Shown here piece after piece: positions 10,618 through 22,600 of a stretch of 64,000 bases of DNA (position 1 is the stretch's first letter; the number at the start of each line of letters is the position of its first letter). The position numbers were made by a program, and so were the translations under genes. Origin of the DNA: Pampus argenteus (taxonomy: Eukaryota > Chordata > Actinopteri > Scombriformes > Stromateidae); assembly GCA_036937835.1 (NCBI GenBank), contig CM072870.1, positions 23,102,001 to 23,166,000 of the forward strand. The letters are read 5' to 3'. The notes beneath the pieces were generated by a model. That model was not told the origin of the DNA. It worked only from the letters and a program-made list of their open reading frames with translations, and searched no databases.

Positions 10618-13600
10618 ATTTTGGCTACAAGTGAAAACAGAAGCACATGACTCAGTTTGAATCATGACACACACACACACATACACACACAGTTCATCAT
10701 GAAGCTCAGCTAACAGTCATCCAGGTGGGGGCAGTGTTGCAGAGCATTGTGGCAGGACGGTGGCACCACAGTAAAACTGCCCCTCAGCAGAACAAGCACA
10801 CTCCTCGTCTCTCAACAGGAAGCAATATGAGGATTTATCACGCACACACATCTGACAGGAATTCAGATTACAGATAGTGTACACAGGAGGAAACACACAC
10901 ACACACACACACACACAGATCCTGACAGACACTCCATCCAGGAAATTGAAGCAACACCAGAAGCATTATTTTTTTAAATCAGACTTGAAACAGGATCTGG
11001 CACTGGGAAACCAGCTGATGTTATTGTGTACATAGGTGCCTCTGTGTGTGTCTGTGTGCCTCTGTGTGCCTCTGTGTGCCTCTGTGTGTGTCTGTGTGCC
11101 TCTGTGTGTGTCTGTGTGTGTCTGTGTGTGTCTGTGTGTGTCTGTGTGCCTCTGTGTGTGTGTCTGTGTGTGTCTGTGTGCCTCTGTGTGCCTCTGTGTG
11201 AGTCTGTGTGTGTCTGTGTGTGTGTCTGTGTGTCTGTGTGAGTCTGTGTGTATCTGTGTGTGCCTGTGTGTGTCTCTGTGTGTGTCTGTGTGTGTCTGTG
11301 TGCCTCTGTGTGCCTCTGTGTGTGTGTCTGTGTGTGTCTGTGTGCCTCTGTGTGCCTCTGTGTGAGTCTGTGTGTGTCTGTGCCTGTGTGTGTCTGTGTG
11401 TGTGTCTGTGTGTCTGTGTGTGTCTGTGTGTGTGTCTGTGTGTCTGTGTGCCTCTGTGTGCCTCTGTGTGTGTCTGTGTGTGTGTGTTGCTGCTTCTTTG
11501 CTAACTGGGCTGTTTGTCATTTCCATGTGCAGGCAGGGAGCTGTGGCACAACGGCCGCTGTGTGACGGTGGACTATGACACCTTGGATCCTTTAGTTAGA
11601 CGAGATTCATATCGAGACACGTCTGCTCTTGAAACAGGTGAGACGTATCCTGATGTTTTTGATGAGGAATGCATTTATCTCTCTTTCACTTTCTTTTTCT
11701 GTTGTTTTTAATTCCTGCAGACTCGATTTAACAGGAAAACGCAGAACATTTGAACAGATGAATAAAGTCTGTTTGAACATAATGGAGACTTTCAGTTTAC
11801 TATTAGCTGGATTTTGTTCCAATATTATGAAATGTATTAATTGCTTCCATCAAGTACATTTAATTATAATATAATATAATGATGGCCACAAGAAGTGGCT
11901 GAAATTCTGCAAATGTGAACTCTGTCCACATTTTCTAGAGTAGAAAAACATTTTCAATTAGATAGTTAAATTAGGAAATGTAGGAGATGTTTATTTGACT
12001 GTTTAACATAAGACTCAGAGGATTGTACTTGTTTGGATGGAAACTGAAGAGGAGATTGTCCTTAGACCAGGTTTTACTTTACATTTACAGTAGTTCAGAA
12101 CCTCATCAGCCTTGTTTCTAGCAGCAGCTGTTTCCAGCTCCACTGTTCACAGCACCAAACAAGCTACTGTACGTATGAGTTGGTGAAGACTACAATAAAG
12201 GAGTTAAAGGAGAGTGAAAAAAATTTTTTTTTATTCAACACATGGACTCAACTTGACTCCAGTGGGATGATAATGTGGACGATAACTTCATGAATTGATA
12301 AAATGTCAAATCAAAAGTCCAAGAAGCTCTATGAATGCATATCTGGCTGCTATTCAGACGTTATGTTGCTGTTTGGGAGCAGATCCAGTCTCTGAGAGGA
12401 AGTGTTTGGCCTTCGCTGTGGTCAGCCTTGTGGGTAATTGTCTGGTCATCAGTGTGACGGCTTACAACTGTTGTGGTTACAAAGGCTTCTTTGACGTGCC
12501 TGAAACTGGGTGTAACTGCAATCAGCAGCGCAGACCCTTTTAAACGAGTGGCTGTTTTTCTGGGGGATTTTTACATTTAGTTAAAATAACCGTTCGCACA
12601 CAGAAAAACACCAACACAACAACACACATCCAGACAGCAGAAACGATCCCTTTAACTGGCGGTTGAGGTTTCAGTTCCAGCTGTTTTATGCCACACTGCT
12701 AAATCTGCTCCGGCCTGCCGTGTAATTTAGATACGCCGCTCATTGGTGGAGAAATGCGGAAAAGTGGCATGTAAAGGCGCATATACACAGGAACACATGA
12801 ATGCAAACACACATGGCCATTATGTTAACCGCCGACACACACGCATGCACATGTGCATAATGAGCGAGCCAGCCAGTCAGCAACACAGCCAGTCGCAAGA
12901 ATGTTGTTTTCAACCACAGGTGGTTCTACTTTACCTGCCCCTCCCCTCTGTCTATCACTCCATCTCCCCATCTTTTACCTCTCCCACTCTCACCCTTTCT
13001 TTTCTTCCCTTTATCTGGATGGTATCACTCTGTCTACCTCTACGTGTTTCTTCCAGGTTCAAGTTGCAGGTTGCAATTTGTCTCCTCATATGTTCCCATC
13101 CCCCTTTCTGCACACAAGTCTCTCCAGAGCCCGCCCCCATGTTTACATTCCCCTCTCCATATTTGGCTCAAGCTCAAGGTCTTTATGCTTTCTGTTTTGT
13201 TTTTTGTTTTTTCCTTGATTGTGCATTACATGTGCTGCACAAACTCTTCCACCTGTAAATGTGGTTATGCTTTCATGCATGCTGGCTGGTGAATGATCCA
13301 CCTCTCAGCCTCCTTTTTTCCCCCCAGGACATAAAAATGCATGAGCGCACTCCGCAGCGTTTGCCTACCTGTTTCGGCCGACAGGATGCAAGGGGGAGGA
13401 AAAAGGGGGAGGGAGAGGAGGTTTATTTCAAAAAATGGTGGTGACGGTGAAGGCGGGGATTCATAGTGCAGGGACGGAGCAGGCGAGGAAGGAGTGACAT
13501 GAGAGAGGGTAGAGAGGAGGGGGACATACGGGGGCTGTTAGCACCTTAAGAGGAAGAATGTTCTTTGCTTGTTTTCCTGTGGCAGCCTGAGAGACAGAGA

Positions 13601-16600
13601 GGACGACAGCAGAGGAGGAAAGACAGGCTCCAACTTAAATGGTCTGAATCAGTCTCCCTCCTTCTTTCTCTCCTCATCCTCTTCGTTCTGTCCCCGTCCT
13701 CGCCCCTCTGTCCTGTCTGCTTGTCATCTGTTTCTCTTTCCCTCTTTCTCTGACTCCGAAGGGAAACTTCAGCGAGTATTTCCATCCTGTTTCTAGTCTG
13801 CAGAGGGAACAGTGAGAGTTTTTTCTCCTGACTGCCGGTAAAGTAAGCTGCTTCCTTTGAATGCTACAGTTCATGCTGATATTCATATTGTAAAAGCTGT
13901 ACATTCAGTGTGTGCATCTCTGTACGTGTGTGTGTGTGTGTGTAGGACCTGTGTGTGTGCGTGAGGTTTCAATATGCATGTCTGGTATTTGAGTTTTATT
14001 GCCTCTCTGGACTTAAGAGGCTGTGCTCATATAGCTCTGGTATGCACTGTACTGTATTGTTGCAGTTACTGTACGAGGATTTCTTATCTTATCTAAGTAT
14101 AACAACTTTTTGTTTTAATATTAACTTATAGTTTTAACTTTTAGACTTTGAAACATGTTCTCTTGTTGCTAAAGTCAGTTAGATTATAACAAACTCTGAT
14201 CGTGTGTGTTTTTTCAACCTTATCTCACCTCTGACACACACATTCACAAATACACAAGTATGCATCCACCAACCGACACAAAAGGGCTCTGTTTTATCTA
14301 CATGAAGTGTGTCTAGAGTCATGGCTGTGGGCCAACAGGTGGTGTGTTTATGTGTGTGTGTCATAATGAATCATATACAATAGTGGTGCAGGTATGGAGT
14401 CATATATAGCAAGAATACAAGGATGGCTTTCCCTGTTTTTGGTTAAACTTTTACAGTTTACGAATGTTCATGCTGCTATCGTCCAAATATATGGATTTGA
14501 TAAAAAAAGAAAATGTTGACATTTTCCTTTACATCACCTTCAGACGTTACCATGATGTCTTTGTGAATTGTTGCCCTGGATTTAGCCTCCCAGGTCCCAA
14601 ACCTGTGAATGATGGCACTGCTGGAGCTGAAATTATTAATCAATTAACTGATTAGACAGAAAATTAATCTGCAACCGTTCTGATAATCACTCATTATCTG
14701 CATCCTCATAGTTTCAGTTCTGTCTTCACCTTTCTGTCAGCATGTAAATCTTAACTTAATACTTAACAGCCTGTTTTGTCTCAACAGCTCCCTCTCATAT
14801 CCTGGACCCTGGAAATGGCAGTTTGTATGCCAAAGTGAGGAAGAAGAGTAGTGAGGAAGGAGCTTCGTTCCACCTGACCACTCGCAGCCCGAGCTGCAGG
14901 GATCGAGCTCTGTCTGCCAGCAGTGATTCGGGCCTCTCTGTTGCCTCACAGGGGCCGACCGGAGCCAGGCAGAGAAGAGGGGCCGCGCAGGACAAGTGTA
15001 CCCAGGCAGGGAAGCTCATCTCTGGGGTCGACTTTGAGCTTGCTCAGCCTCTCCAGGAGGTCATGGCTGAGCTTGCTACATCCGGCGGAGGCGAAGAGGA
15101 CAGGGCTGGAAATGAGTCTGGCTTGGGACACACTATGAATGGAGAGACTTCATCGAGCGAGAGGGAGACGGATATACTGGATGATGAGGATGATGTTGCA
15201 ACTTCTGCTTTAGACATGCCAAGCTCAAGCAGTATTTGCTCCCTCTCATCTGAGAACCTGCCTGAAGTGCAGAGATCAGCCCAAACTGAGTACTCCACTC
15301 ACTCCTGGGTTCAGCAGCAGATGGCTGATAGCCACACTGAAAACTACACAGTAAATGGAGAACAGAGGTTGAACAGAGCAAGAAAAGAGAAACCTCCACC
15401 TCTGGTAGCTCCTGACATGCCACCGAGAGGGCTCAGCAGCAGGGAAGCGGTGCAGAGAGGTCTGGTGGACGAGGACTGCACACACAGTGTTGCACAAAAC
15501 ACGGCCCACACTACACACTCTTCATCTTGCCAGGAGGACGAGGAGCTGGCATCGTTAACCACCGACGTTGACGAGTCCATAGAGCAGCTGAACCAGCTGA
15601 TTCTAGATTTGGATCCTACGTTTGTTCCTGTTCCGACCCGCTGCGCCCCTCTGTCACGATCCGCCTCGCTCCACACCAACGGCCTCAGCCACAAAGGAAA
15701 TACCCATCTGACCGGTAAGACCTGTCAACACAAATGAAAAAATACACATATTTGTTTCAACACGGAAGACTAGACAGTGGAGAGGATGAACACACACAAC
15801 AGGGTCAGTTCATTAAAAACATTCTTGGTCCTCAAAGGATCAATCCTGCTGACTCTGCAGATCCTCTGACTTTTCCCACAATCCCACAGTGACACTAACA
15901 TTGTTATGATTTCCTTCACTTATCCAATGAAATATCTCCACATGCACTCGATATATTGGCACAAGATGATGTATTCATGGTTCCCAGACGATGAATTTGA
16001 TCATGTGACCTTTCCTCTAGCACCACCATGACATGAAATGTTTAGTGCTAATTAGCAAACGTTAGCTCCCATTTAAACCTAAGATGGTGAACAATGCAAA
16101 CGTTGTCTGCTAAACATCGGTATAATAACATTATCACTGTGTGTTGATGTTAGCATTTAGCTCAAAGTCTATAAAACAAAATATCATTGACCTAAACTGA
16201 CGGAGGATGAATAAAGGGCAGATTTCACAAAACCTCAGAACTTCAGGCCAAACTTTTCCACATTGCTAAATATAATTATGACAAAATATTTGCGTATTTT
16301 GGGTGATCTGAGCCTTCAACTTTAAATTATACAAGTGTACAGTTCATACAACAGTCCACTGTGACATTTCATGCCACACTAAGGAAAATACACCTGTGCT
16401 AACAAGCTGGTGGGAGGATGAAGCTCCCAGCCTCGACTTGTTGCAGAGCTGAGCTCAGCCTGCACGCACAGAGGAGCGTTTATAACCCAGAGCCAAGGTC
16501 TGCAGCGCTGGATGACTGTGGAAATCTCCACTAGAGCCAGAGATATGCAGCAGTGTTTGTTGCACAAGGTGTGTTTGAAAAAGTGATTAAACAGGTAGTG

Positions 16601-19600
16601 GAAAATGTTGCAATGTAAGCAGTGTAAAAAACAACAACACAATGATGTGTTTGCCCTACAATCTGTCTTGTTTGTAAATGGAAATATACCAAAGTAATCT
16701 GATGACATAATTACAGAACGTACAGATTAGAAGCTGCAGATGAGATTAAATGAGTTTCTTGTTATCTGCAAAGCTTTGGTCAAGGATGTAAGAAACACTG
16801 TGAAAGGAGCAAGTTCATCATCCTAAAGCTGGACAGAGCAGATTCAGATCCACAGTTTATCTCCATAACCTCTGATTGAAGAATAATATAATATATTAAT
16901 GTTCAGATAGTGATGAATAAATAAATCTTTCAGAAGTTGAACTGAATGCTTTGCTGTGGAAGTTAGTTGAATCTGTAGGTCACATGATGAGATGCTGATA
17001 CAGACAAACACCTGAGGCCTCATTAGATATGATGTGAAGTGACATTTAGTAAGTTTGTGGTTGTGTGATGCAGTTATGTAATAATCTTACACGATCGTTG
17101 TTCTCACCGTTACCGTACGTTTTTTTGATGTTCTTTGAAACACGGTAAATCTAATATGTCTGGAGGATAAGTACAACTTGAACCTGATCATTTTCTTGAC
17201 CCCTGGGTCTCAGCGCTGCCTCTTCTGCGCTTCTTTCTTCTCACCTTGTTGGCACATGTGATTTATTCATATCCACTGGGACAGAGCCTGAAGGAGGAGG
17301 CATGTTCCTGCTGTGACATCCACCTTGATTCATTTTCTGTTTGAGGACTGCAGGTCATAGGTGTGCGAGTGATGTAATCACTTCCCAGCTTTGCATACAG
17401 AGCAGCTGTTCCATCAAAGCTAACCTCAGAATGGACATATGGTTCATGAGGGAGCTTACAACAGTCGAGAACGGCTATGACAGCTCCTGAATCATGTCCG
17501 TCAGGGTCTTTACCCCTCTGAGGCAGCTGTGGTCATCAGTGACCCGCGGCCAGGTGCCACACAGGGTTACATTTAACGTCTGGACCTGCGTTTTTGTGCA
17601 GCATCAGGTCATGAAAGGTCTTTAAGTTCCAATCGTGGAATTTAAGTTCAGGAAATGGCGCATAAGTGTTTTGTGTATATAGGTCAGCGAGTGTGTCGAA
17701 GGGCAGGAGGTTGATATTTCCCACGGGCGTATTTGAACTCTAATATTTCACTGCTCATTTACTGTGACAATGTGTGTGTGTGAGTCTGTTTTCAAGGTCG
17801 ACATTTTCAGGCAGGAATTTGTAAGTGATCAGGAATGCTTTTGAAGCTCTCCTGTGTGTTTGCATCATGCCTCCCTTCTTCCTCTCATCATCTCGGAGTA
17901 GCGTTCTTCAGAAGAGAAGAGCCGTCTTGTGAATACAGCGGATATCAGATGATACTCGACACTGTTAGAAAGCTCAGTGGAAGCACCCTGAGCACGCCCG
18001 CTGGTGTGGGAGAGTAAGTGGATTAGTTTCAGTGGGACTGACTTTTCATTTCATGTGATTTTGATATGATGGATGTTCACACTGAAAGCTCCTCATCGCT
18101 GTTCATAGTTGAGTTTGATCCTATAAATATCTAAAGTGATGAGACACATGTTTTGGTGTGTTTCTACGAGCTTTTGTTCTCCACTGTCATATCTCTGCAA
18201 CAATTACTCAATCAACAGAAAATGATTTGTGAATATTTTATAGTTTTCTCCAATGTGAGGAGTTGCTGCTTTCATATAAACTGAATATCGTTGGGTTTTG
18301 GACTGTTGGTCAGACAAAACAAGACGTTTTAATACTTCATCTTGGGTTCTGGGATGAAACTGGGAGCATAATCAACAGATTAATCGATAATGAAAATAAT
18401 CATTAGTTGCAGCACTAACATTAATCTAAATGTTAGTGCCTTAATTACATGGTGGTCGGTGAACAGGAGACAGGAAATAAGTTCTAGTGGTGGTAGACGA
18501 GAGGCCCATATGAGAGTAAACTCAGTTAATCTATATAACGTGAGTAGAGAAATGAACATTTCAGGATAAGGTTCTTCCCAGAAGGCGATGATCTACTCAC
18601 ATCTGAACGGGGGAAACGTCTGATTGTTCCAACAGATGTTGACGCCGTAATCATCGTAACCATCTGGTCGTGGTGAAGTCTTGCTTAGTCACACAGGCTC
18701 GGCCCTGATGATAGGAGCCATGCACTGCTGATAAACACACTGATAGATGCTTTTGTCAGACACAAACACGCCAACCATGAACCACTGTCATCACCTTTTA
18801 TTGGCAAGCTCCGGTCATAACAAGGTGTCACAACATTTAATGTTATGGATATTTAGAAGAATAGACATGACTGTTTGAGGATATTTCATGCATTCATATA
18901 AAACACACGGATGAGTCTTTGATTGGTTGCATATCAGATTGTACTCTGTCTGACTGTCTGCCTCCATCCGTCCTCTCTTTATCTGTCTTCTTGTGATCAG
19001 GCTGGAAGCAGCAGAAGCAGGTCAGTGACGTGGTGGACTACGCTGCTCTCCACAGTCCAGGATGGAGAGCGGCTGGAGCTCAGAGCTTCAGAGGTTCCCC
19101 TCTCCACAGCCCCTCCTTCTCGTCTTCACAGGTAAACATCAGTCAGGTGTGTCAGGTTTGTTGTGACTGATATATATTATTATATATGACAACATTCAAG
19201 CATCAGTGTTAGAGCAGCATGTTACTGTTGTAGCTGCTGGAGGTGGAGCTAGTTTCAACTACCTAATATACAGTTAGATAGTTTAGTCCAGTGGTTCCCA
19301 ACCTAGGGGTCGGGGCCCTCCAAAGGGTCACCAGATAAATCTGAGGGGTCGTGAGATGATTAATGGGAGAGGAAAGAAGAAGAAACAAAGTTCTGATACA
19401 CAAATCTGTTTTCAGCTTTTGGACTTTTTCTCTAATCTTTGAAGTTTTGTGAAATATTTATCAGTTCGGAGGGGAAATGACATTGTGACTCTATAATCTA
19501 CATAATCTGTAATCTACATTCATACATGTTTCTTTTCCACCTTCATCTCTCTCTCTGTCTCTCTGTGTCGTCTTTCGTTTTCTGTTAAGCTGAGCTTTCT

Positions 19601-22600
19601 GCTCCTGTGTGGTTCTTATGGCTGCGTCGCATGAATGGCCCGTCTGTTTACACCAAAATACAGGCTGTAGCCACACACAGATCACAAGACTGATATCTGC
19701 TGGTCTCTCTCTGTGTGTGTGTGTGTATTTGTCACCTCATAAAACTTTGGGAAAACTTTTCTCCTTGTTTATTTTCTGACTTATTTCTCCCTGTTCTTTT
19801 TTTTTTTTTTAAGTATGGGCATCTCTACAAAACCAACAGCGTGGATTACCAGGGACACACGGACCACCCTGACATGGTCCCGTCCACTCCAGCCTTCCCA
19901 GTGTCTCCTCCAACGCCCTATGGTAAGAGACAAAGTCAAAACGGACACTTCTTATTGTGGATGTGTCTCTGTTTTGTAATCTAATCAGTGCCTTCCTTCT
20001 CTTCCCAGTAAAAACTTTCTCAGAGTTTTCTCAGCTCAGGACCGACCGGCAGTGGGAGCAACACAGCTGCATTCAAGGTACACTTTCGCAGGAGTGTGTG
20101 TGACCGTATATATATATATATATATATATTTTAGTGTGTCTATGAGCTCCTAATGGTTGCTGGACATGGTTCAGGAACCAGCTGGCATGTCCTCTTGGCA
20201 CAATATATCAAAACACACACATACACACACCTGGCCTGCTCATTGTAGCCACTGGCTGGAAATGTGGGCATGTTTTTTGGTAAGTCTGGTTAGAGACAGA
20301 CAGAGAGCTGGTTTCTCAGGTTTTAGTGTTTATTATTTTTAGGTTTGTGACATCATATTGAGGTAAAAATGCAGTTTGAGGTATACAAAAGAGGGTTTGG
20401 ATATCCTATTAGGCCCCCACAGGACAGCTGATGCTGGATGTGTCCGCTAATAATAGTTGACGGTAACAGAGGAAGAGACCACTGCTGGCAGGATGTCCAC
20501 TCACGTCCTGTTCTGGGAGGGGACAGGAGGAGAGGGGAGGGACATCCGGAGGAGCCGGTGCCTTAAGAGATATGTAGCATACAGCTGCAGAAGGAAAAAA
20601 TAAACAGAAGTGTCACAGTTACAGTGGTCGAGTCTCATATCTGATCAGAGTGGTTATCATGCTGTGGTAGATAAAAACTACAGACAGGATGTGATTCATT
20701 TTTTATGAGGGCTACGAATACCTGAAGTGATAAAGGTACTGACAGCGATACTGTAGATCAAACACTGTGTTCCAGCAGCATTGTGCAACTTGTCCAGTGT
20801 TGCTTTCCACTCAAACATGTTTTTCATTTTCTGGATTTTTCATTGAGGGATGAGGGGTATTTTTATATATATTTTAAAGATGACGTGCACATTTCCAGGT
20901 CCATATGTTTTATTCTGCTGGAATAACATCCAGCATCATTTACAGTTATACCAGCACCTTGTGCAGCCCCTCTGATCTGAAATATGTACATGGAGAACCT
21001 GAACATGTGAACGGGATCAACAACCTTAGCATTAACCTTAGCATTACCTTAGCTACAACCTTAGCTACAACCTTAGCTACAACCTTAGCAACAACCTTAA
21101 CATCAACCTTAGCATTAACCTTAGCTACAACCTTAGCATTAACCTTAGCTACAACCTTAGCTACAACCTTAGCTACAACCTTAGCAACAACCTTAGCATT
21201 AACCCTAGCATTACCTTAGCTACAACCTTAGCTATAACCTTAACATCAACCTTAGCAATAACCTTAGCTACAACCTTAGCATTAACCTTAGCTACAACCT
21301 TAGCTACAAACCTAGCAACAACCTTATCATCAATCTTAGTAACAACCTTAGCAACAAGCTTAGCATCAACCTTAGTAACAACCATAGCAACATTCTTAAC
21401 TACAACTTTAGCTACAAACTTAGCAACAACCTTAACTACAACTTTAGCTACAACCTTAGCATCAACCTTAGCTACAAACTTAACTACAACCTTAGCATCA
21501 ACCTTAGCATCAACCGTAGCAACGTTGTGGGAATGTGCGAACAGTCAGGCGTCAGTTGGAGGAAGTAGAGGTAACTTTTCAAACGTAGCGTTCAGAGCTG
21601 AATCTCTGGCTTTTGTTTTTTTGGAAATTTGACCATGTTTAACATTAACGTCTGACATCACAACAGAATATAAATGACAGAAAATCACTAAAAGCCCCTT
21701 TAAAAACATGTCTGGAGGATAATACTTAATAATACTTCTAATACACTTAAATTAACATTGTCCATCTCCAGACAGTCTGTTGTACTGATGTTACTAAGCG
21801 GATCAGATCAGCCAGATGATCCAAAATAATATTTTCTCATTACTTTCAGCATGAACTTCCCAGTTAAAGCCTGAATATGAAGGCAGTGGCAGGCGTTCGG
21901 TTTTAAATAAAACTTTATTGAATTAGGTTAAAATTGTAAACACGAACTCTGTTTCTGCTCCTTTCTGTCTCTGCTGCAATATAAGCAGAACATATTGTGA
22001 ACGTAGCACAAATATTGATAACAGAACCCACAGTGATATTTGTGATGGTGTGATAATTGTGTTTTTAAAGGGCAGGTCTGCATGTTTATTGTAAACATGT
22101 TTGGCGGCAGGGTGGAGAAGGTGGTGGTGAAAGAGCAGTTATGACTTGTGTGCAGAAAAACACACCTGATTCTTCTGTCCGCCGCATGAACACAAGAATT
22201 AACAAAGGACACAGAATATCTCCTGCTCACTCCCATTTTTTAGGGGCAGACAAGAGTTTCCTGTTTCCCACATTAAAGACAAACGACAGTCTGGGAAACG
22301 ATTTACCGTACGAGACAGAACAGTTAGATTCTCCTACTTAAATGATTTTTATTTTAATGTGTGGAGCGATTACTGTGAGGAAACAAGTGAGCCATGCTGA
22401 GCCCTCCAGCAGAGTTCCCACCGTGTTATCACCAGGCGGATCACGCCGGCGGGGTCCTGGTTTGTCATACGTGTTGCCTTCAGGCTCCACAGATATTTAC
22501 AGAAGTATACTAGTAAACAGAATTAAAGTATACTAGTAAACAGAATTATTATTTTTTTGAAGGCTGAGGCTAGTTTATCACTTCAAAATAACAATATGGG

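Noticed and set aside
10966..11578. Several overlapping long open frames on both strands (His-Thr-Asp on minus, Cys-Val-Leu on plus)
   Set aside because: They lie across the stop-free TG/TC minisatellite and only reflect the repeat period.
20905..21385. Open frames of Leu-Ala-Thr-Thr and Val-Ala-Lys-Val repeats
   Set aside because: Products of the 12-bp minisatellite, whose length is a multiple of three.
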